Assembly: GCA_011390155.1 (NCBI GenBank)
Contig: JAABSW010000009.1
Location: 39,872 to 103,871, forward strand
DNA: 64,000 nt
Direction: 5' to 3'
Source: Clostridiaceae bacterium
GTDB taxonomy: Bacteria > Bacillota > Clostridia > Peptostreptococcales > Tindalliaceae
The stretch's first letter is position 1, and the number at the start of each line of letters is the position of its first letter. The notes under the pieces were generated by a model that was not told the origin of the DNA, did no database searches, and saw nothing but the letters and a program-made list of their open reading frames with translations. Made by a program: the position numbers and the translations under genes. This document shows, piece by piece, positions 9,003 to 18,031 of the stretch.

Positions 9003-11592
9003 GGGTCCCAATTATTATAGCAGACACCCGGTTATATTTATGCAATTGGACCTGGAAGAGCTTGAAAAAACACCGACGGACATGGTTCCTGGCTTTAGGG
9101 ACAACTTGGCAATGATGATGCCCAGCCTTTATGAGCACAAATGCTCTCCCGGAAGGGTGGGAGGCTTTTATGAGCGACTGGTAAGGGGCACCTGGGCCGG
9201 ACATGTGGTGGAACATGTGGCGCTGGAATTGCAGTCACTTGCCGGTCATGAAGTGGCTTTTGGAAAAACCTTTACCACGGATGAAACCGGCATTTATAAC
9301 CTGGTCTATCGTTACCTGGATTATCAGGCCGGCCTGCGGGCAGGTGAAATGGCCGTTCAAATTGTGGAAAAACTTTTTCAGGGAACCACCACAGATGTAC
9401 AGCCCTTGGTCATTGAATTAAAAACAATTGCAGCCTCCAGCCTCCTGGGGCCTTCAACGCAGTCAATTGTCAACGAAGCCACCAAACGTGGCATTTCTCA
9501 CTTTCGCCTCAACGATGAAAGTTATGTGCAATTAGGCCAGGGAGTGCACCAGAGGAGAATCCAGGCCACTATGATGGATAACACCTCCGCTTTGGGGGTT
9601 GAAATTGCTGATAATAAGGAAAGCACAAAAAAGCTTCTGTCTTCCATGGGCATTCCTGTTCCGGAAGGCCGCTCTGTCCGGGCGGCCCATGAAGCGTTGC
9701 AGGCAGCGGAAGCCATTGGGTACCCCCTGGTGGTCAAACCATTGGTGGGAAACCATGGACGGGGCATTACCGTGAATGTGGGAAATGCCGATGAACTGCT
9801 GATTGCCTATCAGATGGCAAGAGAAATCCATGAAACCTGTTTGGTTGAAAAATACTTGGAGGGTTTCGACTTCCGGGTGCTTGTCATTGATGGTAAATTT
9901 GTGGCAGCTGCCCTGCGGGAACCACCCTACGTCATTGGAAACGGAAAAGACACCATTCAGCAGCTCATCGACGAAGTGAACAAAGACCCGCAGCGGGGCA
10001 TCGGTCACGAAAAAAACCTGACCCGCATTACCCCTGACACCATGACGGAACGGTTGCTGGCAGGTAAACAACTTAGTCTGGACAGCGTTCTACCTAACGG
10101 AAAAAAAGTATATGTAAAATCCACAGCGAACCTCAGTGTCGGAGGCACGGCACTGGATGTCACGGAAAATGTCCATCCCCTGAACCAAGTTATGGCCCAG
10201 CGCATTTCACAGATCATAGGGCTTAATGTCATTGGCATTGATATCATTGCCGATTCACTGGAAAAACCTCTTCGCAATGGTTCATCCGGTGTTGTGGAAG
10301 TCAATGCGGCACCAGGCTTTAGAATGCACCTTAATCCTACAAAAGGAACGCCCCGCAATATTTCATCCAATATTGTGGACATGCTGTTTCCGCCCGGATC
10401 GGCTCATGCTGTTCCCATTGTAGCCGTCACTGGTACCAACGGCAAAACCACCACCACCAGACTGATTTCTCATATTTTTGGGCTCAATGGAAGGACCGTG
10501 GGCATGACATCCACGGATGCGGTGATCATTGATAAAATCCCTATCCTCACAGGGGATTACAGTGGTCCGGAAGGCACCCGAAAAGTCATGATGGATGCCA
10601 CCATCGATATGGCCGTGCTTGAAGTGGCCAGAGGCGGCATTATTCGCCGTGGCCTTGGGTACGACGAAAGTGATGTGGGGGTGTTGCTCAATGTATCGTC
10701 TGACCATTTGGGAGAAGGGGGCATCGATACCCTGGAGAAGCTGACGCGCTTAAAATCAACGGTGACGGAAGCGGTAAAACCATCTGGTTATGCGGTTTTC
10801 AATGCCGATGACCCACGTGTTCTTTCTTGCCTTGATAAGACAAAAGCACGTCCTGCCTTGTTTTCAAGAGATCCGGAACATCCGGCCCTGAAAGCAAATT
10901 ATGATAAAGGAAACCTGAATGTGACTGTTCAGGAGGGAAACTTCATCATCCAGAAAAAAGGCTGGACGTCAATCGTTGCCAGTGTGGTTGAAATTCCCAT
11001 CACCTTCGACGGAAACGCCGGGTTTAACATTGAGAATGTGATGGCAGCCATCGCTGCCACAGCAGTCCTGGGATTGAATGAGGTTCAAATCAGAGCAGGA
11101 TTGGTCAGTTTCAGTTCTTCCATTGGTCAGTCACCTGGAAGAATGAATGTCATTGAGATGGGTGATTTTAAAGTGGTGGTTGATTATGGTCATAATATTG
11201 GTGCCATTAACGCCACCGGCGACTTCATCAAAGGCTTAATGCCAGGCAAAAAAATACGCATGGCCTCCGGCAGCGGCAACCGAAGACGAGAAGATATTCT
11301 GGCGTTTGGAACAGCACTTTCAAAGTACTACGATCACATCGTTCTTTGTGACTCAGACCCACGACAAAGAACCGTCGGTGAAACGGCCCAGATCGTGAAA
11401 GAGGGTTTGCTCAAGGGCGGTTTCAGACCGGAGATGATCACCCTTGTCGATGACGAAAAAGAAGCCACCAAAATTTCATTGGACATGGCAGAAAAAGGAG
11501 ACCTGGTGGTATTACAGGCAGATGACATTGCCCAGGTGATTAAAGATGCTTTGGAGTATAAGGCAAAAATTACGAAAGCCGGGAAGGTATAA
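8974..11592 (+). CDS. cphA: Cyanophycin synthetase
   Basis: An 872-residue enzyme that polymerises aspartate and arginine with ATP into cyanophycin. The N-terminus MKIMELRAIRGPNYYS is diagnostic of CphA. The middle holds an ATP-grasp domain (about residues 210-470, with PLVVKPLVGNHGRGITVNV and EVNAAPGFRMH). The C-terminus is a Mur-ligase-like domain with the P-loop VTGTNGKTTTTR at about residue 487. The length matches bacterial CphA. The start at 8974 is chosen on the conserved N-terminus and a GAGG about nine bases upstream. Together with cphB it indicates a complete nitrogen and carbon storage cycle. A strong terminator follows. Confidence 0.96.
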   Translation: MKIMELRAIRGPNYYSRHPVIFMQLDLEELEKTPTDMVPGFRDNLAMMMPSLYEHKCSPGRVGGFYERLVRGTWAGHVVEHVALELQSLAGHEVAFGKTFTTDETGIYNLVYRYLDYQAGLRAGEMAVQIVEKLFQGTTTDVQPLVIELKTIAASSLLGPSTQSIVNEATKRGISHFRLNDESYVQLGQGVHQRRIQATMMDNTSALGVEIADNKESTKKLLSSMGIPVPEGRSVRAAHEALQAAEAIGYPLVVKPLVGNHGRGITVNVGNADELLIAYQMAREIHETCLVEKYLEGFDFRVLVIDGKFVAAALREPPYVIGNGKDTIQQLIDEVNKDPQRGIGHEKNLTRITPDTMTERLLAGKQLSLDSVLPNGKKVYVKSTANLSVGGTALDVTENVHPLNQVMAQRISQIIGLNVIGIDIIADSLEKPLRNGSSGVVEVNAAPGFRMHLNPTKGTPRNISSNIVDMLFPPGSAHAVPIVAVTGTNGKTTTTRLISHIFGLNGRTVGMTSTDAVIIDKIPILTGDYSGPEGTRKVMMDATIDMAVLEVARGGIIRRGLGYDESDVGVLLNVSSDHLGEGGIDTLEKLTRLKSTVTEAVKPSGYAVFNADDPRVLSCLDKTKARPALFSRDPEHPALKANYDKGNLNVTVQEGNFIIQKKGWTSIVASVVEIPITFDGNAGFNIENVMAAIAATAVLGLNEVQIRAGLVSFSSSIGQSPGRMNVIEMGDFKVVVDYGHNIGAINATGDFIKGLMPGKKIRMASGSGNRRREDILAFGTALSKYYDHIVLCDSDPRQRTVGETAQIVKEGLLKGGFRPEMITLVDDEKEATKISLDMAEKGDLVVLQADDIAQVIKDALEYKAKITKAGKV

Positions 11593-11612
11593 CACCATCA
11601 TTTACCATATAA

Positions 11613-11657
11613 AAACACTGGCAGTGGTATGGGAGTACCGCTGCCAGTGTTTTTTTG
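11613..11657 (+). terminator. Intrinsic terminator of cphBA
   Basis: AACACTGGCAGTGGTA pairs with TACCGCTGCCAGTGTT (one wobble), followed by seven T. It closes the cyanophycin operon 20 bases after the cphA stop. Confidence 0.9.
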
Positions 11658-11736
11658 TTAATATACTAATGAAATAGAGTATTCCCTTACAAAAAGGGTA
11701 CTAAATAATAATGGTTCTCGTTAGGAGGTGCTCTTC

Positions 11737-13182
11737 ATGGATATAAAAAAAATAAAAAACCAATACTTTTCGATTTTTTATTACATCTTGTTATTATTAC
11801 TGGTGGGAATGTTGCTTTTTCAAGGCGTGAAGGCAATAACACCCTCCCCTGCACAACAGTTGAGGGCCATCCTGCCGGATGAAGAGAAAGGCAATCCACT
11901 GGCCATTCCTGCTTTGCTGGAAGATGGCGATCCCGACCCTATGAAGGTTTTTTTTCAGTTGGATGCACAGCCAGGCCAGATGGAATTTTTTCCTGGTGTG
12001 GTAACAGAAACCCTGGGTTATAACGGAGATTATCTGGGGCCTGTGTTGCGTGTTAAGAAGGGGCAGGAGGTTCAGATACAAGTCAATAACCAGCTGACTG
12101 CTCCCACAACGGCTCACTGGCATGGCATGGATGTGGACGGCGAAAATGACGGCGGCCCCCACCAGGGGATTATGCCTGGTGAAAGCTGGACAGCCCGTTT
12201 TACCATCGATCAGCCAGCGGCCACGCTTTGGTATCATCCTCATTTTCATCTTTCTACGGGTGCCCAGGTATACCATGGATTGGCAGGGCTCATTTATATT
12301 GAGGACGAAGCGTCAGAAGGTTTGAACATTCCCCGTGACTATGGGGAAAATGACATTCCCCTGGTGATCCAGGACCGAAACTTTAACAGTGACGGCAGTT
12401 TTTATCACAACATGACTAGGATGGGCCTGGAACCCGGTGAGTTTCTCCTGGTGAACGGTACCATGAACCCTTACCTGGCGCTGAACCGGGAGCTGGTGCG
12501 GCTGCGTGTGCTCAACGGCTCTAATTATGAAAACATGGATTTGGCTTTTAGCGACGGCCGTTTTTTCCACCAGATTGCGTCAGACGGTGGATTTCTGGAG
12601 GCACCTGTGGAGAAAGATTCTTTGTTTCTGTCTCCTGGAGAACGGGCAGAAATTCTCGTTGATTTTTCCCAAGTGACAAGTGATCACCTGACCCTTATGG
12701 CGGGTGGTGAACTGGTGCTTGATTTCTACCTGTCAGGAGAAACTGCTTCCGCGGCAGAGATACCTGCCTTACTGGTTGCTGTGCCGGAAATTGAAATAGG
12801 GGAAAATCCAACAACCCGAATTTTTACCCTTGAAAGTGAAGGCATTAACGGCACCATCAACGGCAAGGCGTTTGACATGGAGCGTATTGACGAAGTGGTA
12901 CCCAAGGGAGAAGCTGAATTATGGGTGATTCGAAACACAGACAGGAACAGGATCATGCCCGGACATCCTTTCCACCTTCATGGCACACAGTTTCAGGTTG
13001 TATCGAGAGATGGCACTCCTCCGCCTCCCGAAGAAGGCGGTTTTAAAGACACCATTTTTGTGGCCAATGGGGAAGAAGTGGTCATCAAGGTGCTGTTCCA
13101 TAATGAGGGTCTGTTTATGTACCACTGCCATATGCTGGAACATGAAGAGCATGGGATGATGGGTCAGTTTATGGTGGAATAG
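11737..13182 (+). CDS. Multicopper oxidase
   Basis: A 481-residue cupredoxin-domain oxidase with an N-terminal hydrophobic anchor (about residues 15-32), so it acts outside the membrane. All copper motifs are present: HWHGMDVDG and WYHPHFH (type 2/3), HPFHLHGTQF (type 1/3), and YHCHMLEHEEHGMMG with the His-Cys-His bridge and axial Met. There is no Met-rich insertion of the CueO kind. Substrates could be Cu(I), Mn(II), phenolics or bilirubin-like compounds. The ATG at 11737 lies eight bases after AGGAGG. An O2-reducing enzyme is notable if the host is an anaerobe. It ends two bases from a convergent gene without a terminator between. Confidence 0.93.
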   Translation: MDIKKIKNQYFSIFYYILLLLLVGMLLFQGVKAITPSPAQQLRAILPDEEKGNPLAIPALLEDGDPDPMKVFFQLDAQPGQMEFFPGVVTETLGYNGDYLGPVLRVKKGQEVQIQVNNQLTAPTTAHWHGMDVDGENDGGPHQGIMPGESWTARFTIDQPAATLWYHPHFHLSTGAQVYHGLAGLIYIEDEASEGLNIPRDYGENDIPLVIQDRNFNSDGSFYHNMTRMGLEPGEFLLVNGTMNPYLALNRELVRLRVLNGSNYENMDLAFSDGRFFHQIASDGGFLEAPVEKDSLFLSPGERAEILVDFSQVTSDHLTLMAGGELVLDFYLSGETASAAEIPALLVAVPEIEIGENPTTRIFTLESEGINGTINGKAFDMERIDEVVPKGEAELWVIRNTDRNRIMPGHPFHLHGTQFQVVSRDGTPPPPEEGGFKDTIFVANGEEVVIKVLFHNEGLFMYHCHMLEHEEHGMMGQFMVE

Positions 13183-13184
13183 AA

Positions 13185-14120
13185 TTAATCTCTATACTTC
13201 CGAATACTGTTCACCATGGTTTTTGCCATGTCCTGGCCATAGCCTTTTAACTCTTCAACCCGGTGCATCAGATCAGTTTTATTGAAGGTAATGCCATAAT
13301 TCATATTGATAAAAACAGCTTCACCAATGGCGTAGGTAAAGGCAAATGCAACCCCCGCTTTTAGAAGTGTTCCGGCGCCTGCCGGCACTTTTCCCAAGAG
13401 TTGGGTTGCCAGCACCTGTGCCCCTTTTGCGCCCCCCATCATGATGAGTATTTCAGGAACTAAACGAAAGGGATTTACTTTTCTGCCGCTGATGCTGGCT
13501 AAGATAAAGGTCATTCTCAGCTCGTTGAGTGTCATCACACTAAAATCTGACGTTAATTCCACCGGCGCATAAAAAAGTGAGTGAGGACCTGGTGCAATGT
13601 TAGGGATTGACGTACCAGCTGCCCATGTAGCATTCTGTTTCGAAACACTGATCATGGTTTCCCTTGCCACGATGCTGCGAAATACTGGAAAATTATAACA
13701 TAAAGCTTGTTTTAAGTGATCATTTTCAGCGATGATTTTCTCAAATATCGAGCTTTCTTTTCCGGTGGAATAAATGTATAAATGATTGTATTTGTGGGTC
13801 AGCTGTGTATAATATTTTTGATCCACCACAATGATGTCAGCGTTTTTTATGATGGTGGAGCATTCATTTTCATCGTCGATTAAAACCTTTGCCATTAACG
13901 TATCTGCATCATCTGACAAGGGAATCTTTTTTTTGTGTTTGATGTTCATAAAATCATACGTGGTTGTTTCAAGGGAATCTGTTATATTCGTAAAGGTGGA
14001 TTCATCCCCAATCATGACGAACAGAAAGGTTTTTAATGCTTCATGATTGATATTTCTCCAGTCAATTTTTTGAACTTCTTTCCAAAGGGTTGACATCATA
14101 TCTCTTGATTGTCTGCTCAT
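13185..14120 (-). CDS. DUF697-like membrane-associated protein
   Basis: A 311-residue protein. The last third contains two hydrophobic stretches, MGGAKGAQVLATQLLGKVP and LLKAGVAFAFTYAIGEAVF, resembling the DUF697 domain often joined to YcjX/Era-like GTPases. No GTPase P-loop is present. The first 180 residues are soluble and were not recognised. The ribosome site AAGGAGAGG precedes the ATG. Function is unknown. It is convergent with the multicopper oxidase. Confidence 0.6.
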   Translation of the reverse strand: MSRQSRDMMSTLWKEVQKIDWRNINHEALKTFLFVMIGDESTFTNITDSLETTTYDFMNIKHKKKIPLSDDADTLMAKVLIDDENECSTIIKNADIIVVDQKYYTQLTHKYNHLYIYSTGKESSIFEKIIAENDHLKQALCYNFPVFRSIVARETMISVSKQNATWAAGTSIPNIAPGPHSLFYAPVELTSDFSVMTLNELRMTFILASISGRKVNPFRLVPEILIMMGGAKGAQVLATQLLGKVPAGAGTLLKAGVAFAFTYAIGEAVFINMNYGITFNKTDLMHRVEELKGYGQDMAKTMVNSIRKYRD

Positions 14121-14283
14121 GTGATCCTCTCCTTAGATTAATTGATGATAGGCATTAGACAATCATTATTATACCATGTATTAGGTACAAACAAGGCGTT
14201 ATTTGATTATTTTATAGTGCGGAGGGTATGATTTTTTTGATGGGAGTTATTCGATCAATACCTGAAGGAGAGGAATTTATACC

Positions 14284-14649
14284 ATGAAAAAATTTAGAAA
14301 AACCTTTAAATCTTTACTAAAACGATTTCACTTTGAATCCAGGGAAAAAGGAGCAGCTGAGGGTTACAGTGGATTGGCCCTTGGGCTTGTGAGCGGCACC
14401 CTGATTGGAGGAATAGTCGGTGTTTTATTTGCCCCTGCCAGAGGCAGCATAACCCGAAATCGGTCTAAGAGAAAACTGTTGAGAGCCAAAAACAGCGTGG
14501 AAGAAGGCTTCGAAGATGCAGTGGATAATGTGGTGGAAAATGTGGAACAGGTGGAGAACAACATGGAACAGAAAGTTGGAAGAGCGACACGAATGAAAAA
14601 CAAAATGAAAAGGGCAGGAAAAGCTGCCAAACATGAACTGAAAAAATAG
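14284..14649 (+). CDS. YtxH-like general stress protein
   Basis: A 121-residue protein with one Gly-rich membrane segment (about residues 28-50, LALGLVSGTLIGGIVGVLFAPARG), the pattern of the YtxH/gas-vesicle-like family. A long charged, amphipathic helix rich in Glu and Lys follows. Members are stress-induced proteins of unclear molecular role. GGAGAGGA precedes the ATG. It heads a run of stress-type genes on the same strand (MscS, CsbD-like, nitroreductase) with short gaps, probably one operon. Confidence 0.8.
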   Translation: MKKFRKTFKSLLKRFHFESREKGAAEGYSGLALGLVSGTLIGGIVGVLFAPARGSITRNRSKRKLLRAKNSVEEGFEDAVDNVVENVEQVENNMEQKVGRATRMKNKMKRAGKAAKHELKK

Positions 14650-14688
14650 TTGTGATCACTGTCGGGCATAGATGGAAAGGAGATCGCC

Positions 14689-15738
14689 ATGGAAGACATA
14701 TCACCTGATGTTCTGGAAGGTCTCTTGATTTTCATCGGACCGGTGGTGATTTTGGCTTTACGAATCATCATGGGAAAACTTATTCACCGGTTTTTGCAAA
14801 AGGGTCAAGATGCCTGGGTTTCAATACTTAACTGGTTGACGGTGTATCTTCTGATTACCTATACAGCCACTTATTTCAGCGAGGCCTCATGGCTTTTTGG
14901 CCCGCTGTTTACCTTTGGAAACACGTCGGTGTCACTCTTCACCACAGTGGTGGCGGGTTTTATTCTAATTTTTGCTGCCAGAATTTCTTCGTTGCTGAAA
15001 AGTGTGCTGCTACCCCAGGTTTTTGATAGATATGAGATTGAAACAAGCGCACGTTTTACTTTCACCAGTCTGGTTCATTACCTTATACTCACAATAGCCG
15101 TTCTCATAAGTCTTTCCACCCTGGGAATTAACATTAGCAGTCTCACGGTCTTTGCCGGGGTTATCGGGATTGGGATTGGTTTTGGCATGCAAAACATTGC
15201 CTCCAATTTTATTTCTGGGATTATTATTCTTTTTGAACGTCCCATTAAAGTGGGTGACCGGGTGATCATTGACGACATCTTTGGCGATGTGGAAGAGATC
15301 AAAATGCGGGCCACGGTGGTACGCACCTTGGAAAATGAACGAATCATCATTCCCAACTCTTTTTTTCTTGAGGAAAAAGTGGTTAACCGCTCTTATGGCG
15401 ATTCTAACCTGAGGATTTTTATCGACCTGGGCGTTTCGTACGACAGCGATGTCATGAAGGTGAAAAGAGTGCTGGAAGAAGCGGTGGCAGTATTGAAAGA
15501 AAAAACCAGTGGCATCATGGATGTGCCTCCACTGGTCAGGTTTAGAGATTTTGGAGACTCCTCCCTGGATTTCAGGTTGCTTGTCTGGATTAGTAATCCG
15601 GAAAAGGAATTTGGCATTAAAAGTGACCTGCGTTTTCTCATACTGGAAAAGTTTAGGGAAAATGACATTGCGATTCCCTTTCCCCAACGAGATTTGCATT
15701 TGGTTCATGAGGATACCGAATCTGTGGGAGAAAGATAA
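14689..15738 (+). CDS. MscS-family mechanosensitive channel
   Basis: A 349-residue small-conductance mechanosensitive channel. Membrane helices lie at about 12-30, 45-60 and 75-105, and the pore helix is the Gly/Ala-rich VFAGVIGIGIGFGMQNIASNFISG at about 155-178. The beta domain follows (RPIKVGDRVIIDDIFGDVEEI). It opens on hypoosmotic shock to release solutes. AAGGAGAT precedes the ATG. It lies 39 bases after the YtxH-like gene. A second, divergent MscS-like gene is at 23.0-23.9 kb. Confidence 0.93.
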   Translation: MEDISPDVLEGLLIFIGPVVILALRIIMGKLIHRFLQKGQDAWVSILNWLTVYLLITYTATYFSEASWLFGPLFTFGNTSVSLFTTVVAGFILIFAARISSLLKSVLLPQVFDRYEIETSARFTFTSLVHYLILTIAVLISLSTLGINISSLTVFAGVIGIGIGFGMQNIASNFISGIIILFERPIKVGDRVIIDDIFGDVEEIKMRATVVRTLENERIIIPNSFFLEEKVVNRSYGDSNLRIFIDLGVSYDSDVMKVKRVLEEAVAVLKEKTSGIMDVPPLVRFRDFGDSSLDFRLLVWISNPEKEFGIKSDLRFLILEKFRENDIAIPFPQRDLHLVHEDTESVGER

Positions 15739-15783
15739 ACTATTTTGACAAAGCAAAAAACTGGAAAATATGGAGGGTCAACC

Positions 15784-15948
15784 ATGGGTGGTTTTAGAAA
15801 AAGAATGGAGATTCAAAAAGACAAAGTGGAAGGCGCTGTGAAGATGCAGGTTGGCAAAGCCACAGGTAATAAAAAGTTGGTATTGGAGGGCAAAGCCCAC
15901 AAGTTGTCAGCGTCTCTGCAAAGCAAGTTTCTGGCCATGAAAAAATAA
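15784..15948 (+). CDS. CsbD-like small stress protein
   Basis: A 54-residue protein with the CsbD-family pattern (KDKVEGAVKMQVGKATGNKK). The ATG at 15784 follows GGAGGGTC; an in-frame ATG-less extension back to 15745 lacks a ribosome site. CsbD proteins are abundant in general stress responses, and their molecular role is unknown. The position between MscS and a nitroreductase fits a stress operon. Confidence 0.78.
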   Translation: MGGFRKRMEIQKDKVEGAVKMQVGKATGNKKLVLEGKAHKLSASLQSKFLAMKK

Positions 15949-15985
15949 AAAATTGATTAATAGGACAGCTGCAAGGAGGAGATTT

Positions 15986-16492
15986 ATGGAACTGAAAGAA
16001 GCCATTCAACTGAGACGTAGTGTACGCACCTTTGAATCATCACCCGTAGAAAGAGAAAAGGTGGAAGAAATGCTGAGGGCAGCCATGCAGGCACCCTCTG
16101 CCCATAACCAGCAACCCTGGGAATTTTTGGTGGTGGAAGGCCAGAAGAAGCTGAAAGAACTTTCACAGGTGCACCAGTTTACCACACCCCTGGCGGAGGC
16201 TCCTGTGGGCATTGTGGTACTGATGAACCAAAAACGGGTAAAGACGGAACTTTTCTGGCAACAGGACATAGCGGCGGCTGTACAGAACATGATGTTGCAA
16301 GGGGTCGACCTGGGCCTGGGAACCCTTTGGATGGGCGTTGCTCCAGATGAGAAGAACATGGCCAAGGTTAAGGAAATATGTAAACTTCCAGAAGAGGTGG
16401 AGGCTTTTGGGCTCTTTGCCGTGGGCTACTCCGACAGAAACCGGTTCAAAGACCGTTTTGATGCTTCTAGAATTCACTGGGAATCTTATTAA
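15986..16492 (+). CDS. Nitroreductase-family flavoprotein
   Basis: A 168-residue FMN-dependent oxidoreductase. It shows the N-terminal RRSVRTFESSPV, the FMN-binding AMQAPSAHNQQPWEFLVVEG (about residues 30-49) and the C-terminal AAVQNMMLQGVDLGLGTLWMG motif. It is cytoplasmic and uses NAD(P)H; the physiological acceptor is unknown. GGAGGAG precedes the ATG at 15986. It is the last gene of the run and is followed by a terminator. Confidence 0.9.
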   Translation: MELKEAIQLRRSVRTFESSPVEREKVEEMLRAAMQAPSAHNQQPWEFLVVEGQKKLKELSQVHQFTTPLAEAPVGIVVLMNQKRVKTELFWQQDIAAAVQNMMLQGVDLGLGTLWMGVAPDEKNMAKVKEICKLPEEVEAFGLFAVGYSDRNRFKDRFDASRIHWESY

Positions 16493-16516
16493 ACGGATTT
16501 AATAGAGATTTATGAC

Positions 16517-16556
16517 AAAAACCCTGACCCGCCAATAGTGGCTGAGTCAGGGTTTT
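16517..16556. terminator. Bidirectional intrinsic terminator
   Basis: AAAACCCTGAC pairs with GTCAGGGTTTT across a loop of about 18 bases. It separates the nitroreductase from the convergent fasciclin gene. Confidence 0.75.
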
Positions 16557-16587
16557 GTATTTCAGTAACTATCGTGTTGCTTTGGGT

Positions 16588-17616
16588 TTACAGTGTGAAA
16601 TCGTCAGGCACCAGTACAGTGTCAATAACATGAATGACACCATTGGAAGCTTCCACGTCAGGGTCGATTACCATGGCGGCGTCATTAATTCTAACCCCGT
16701 AGGACAGATCAATGGTCACTGTTTCACCCTGCAGGGTTGCAGGCTCCATGCCATCCGTCAGGTCAGTTGACATGACTTTACCGCTTACCACGTGGTACTT
16801 CAGAACGTCCGCCAGCTGTGGATGTGCCAGCAGTTCGGCGGCTTCAATCTCCAGGGTTGCCAGGAGAGCTGCAAAAGCGTCGTCGGTTGGTGCAAATACG
16901 GTGAAAGGACCATCGCCGGAAAGAGCCCCGACCAGGTCAGCTTCTGTTAACGCAGCTACCAGAGTGCTGAAGTTTTCGTTGCCAACAGCAATTTCAACGA
17001 TGGAGCTAAGTTCTTCCTCTTCAACCATCTCGTGATCAATGGCGTCCCAGGCTTCCAGGAATGCTGGGCGGCCGCCTGGTATTACATAGGCGTCAAAATT
17101 GTTCATGGTCAGGATCGCAACGGCATAAGCCGCATTAATATCATTGGCGCAGTAAACTGCGTACTGCATGTCGGCATCAAGTTCTCCCATGCGGTCAGCC
17201 AGCTCTGGTACGGGGATGTTCACAGCGCCGTCAACTCCGTCTGCCTCATACATGTCAACAGGACGCACATCCAGCACCATTGCCTTATTTTCAGCAACCA
17301 TCATGGCGGCATCTTCTGCGGGCCACATCAGCATGCCTTCTGCCATCCATTTTTCACCAAAGACTTTGGCGGGGGTGGTTACTTCAGCCCGGCGGGCTGC
17401 CGCATTCCACTCAACAATACCACCCATGTTCTCGGTGATGACGGCCAGTGGCACCATGCTTCGGTCATTGATAATGATAGGGAGAGAATCGGTTTCCACA
17501 TCACTGCCATTGATCCAAAGAGCCACCGTGGGCATATGGCCGGCGGCCAGTACTGTGAAACTCATCAACACCATGATTCCAACAACCAATAAACTAATCG
17601 TTTTTCTGTTCTTCAT
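16588..17616 (-). CDS. Secreted rhodanese-like plus fasciclin (FAS1) fusion protein
   Basis: The product is 342 residues with a signal peptide or anchor (residues 5-25). A short region resembling the copper-amine-oxidase N-terminal repeat follows ([23 protein letters not shown]). Then comes a rhodanese-like domain (about 95-195, with [21 protein letters not shown] and a Cys at about 156 in [11 protein letters not shown]). The C-terminus is a FAS1 domain (about 205-340, with [17 protein letters not shown] and [12 protein letters not shown]). FAS1 domains mediate adhesion; rhodaneses move sulfur. The ATG at 17616 sits six bases after GGAGG; an ATG two codons earlier touches the ribosome site. 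The domain combination is unusual. Confidence 0.8.
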   Translation of the reverse strand: MKNRKTISLLVVGIMVLMSFTVLAAGHMPTVALWINGSDVETDSLPIIINDRSMVPLAVITENMGGIVEWNAAARRAEVTTPAKVFGEKWMAEGMLMWPAEDAAMMVAENKAMVLDVRPVDMYEADGVDGAVNIPVPELADRMGELDADMQYAVYCANDINAAYAVAILTMNNFDAYVIPGGRPAFLEAWDAIDHEMVEEEELSSIVEIAVGNENFSTLVAALTEADLVGALSGDGPFTVFAPTDDAFAALLATLEIEAAELLAHPQLADVLKYHVVSGKVMSTDLTDGMEPATLQGETVTIDLSYGVRINDAAMVIDPDVEASNGVIHVIDTVLVPDDFTL

Positions 17617-17899
17617 AAACATCCTCCTTCAGTTACACTCGTTTTAGCCATAAATAAGGAACATATAATTGTACTGTTGCCCAATCTGCCTGTGCAGTGT
17701 GAGAGCAGAAGCACATTTCATTAATACCCCTTGATGAAATTTGAAACGCTGTCTCTGCCATTGTAATCATTCTGTAACACTAATTCACAAATACATGGAA
17801 TTGTTGGAACTGTATTAAGAGAGATGCTGATGAAAAGATAACATTTGTTTCTACTAATTGCTTGAATCATGCCGTTAAGGGTAAATAATCAATGCACAG
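17617..17899. other. Gene-free interval
   Basis: No convincing gene is seen in this stretch. It must hold the promoter and ribosome site (GAAGGAGG at 17623-17631) of the minus-strand fasciclin gene and probably the promoter of the plus-strand leader described next. Possible -35 elements (TTGATG, TTGAAA near 17731-17746) are too uncertain to call. Confidence 0.4.
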
Positions 17900-17904
17900 A
17901 GAAA

Positions 17905-18008
17905 TAAATAGGGCGTGGCCCGGAAGCGATGAATATGTGGGCGTATATGGATGCTTGCCCGCATAATGAGCTGGTAGCGTAACCGATCTTCTAGATCGGT
18001 TTTTTTCG
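17905..18008 (+). ncRNA. Structured leader or small RNA ending in a terminator
   Basis: A G-rich stretch can fold as GTGGGC (near 17937) with GCCCGC (near 17967). It ends in a compact intrinsic terminator, ACCGATCT-TCT-AGATCGGT followed by T7 (17982-18008). The terminator lies only 24 to 30 bases before the start codon of the TPM-like gene and points towards it. It is therefore either an attenuator or riboswitch-type leader, or the end of an independent small RNA. It does not match any riboswitch class that I can recall. Confidence 0.45.
17982..18008 (+). terminator. Intrinsic terminator just upstream of TPM-like gene
   Basis: An 8-bp perfect stem with a 3-base loop is followed by seven T residues, in the direction of the next gene. 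Confidence 0.8.
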
Positions 18009-18031
18009 TTTTTAGGGATGAAGTGGAGGTC

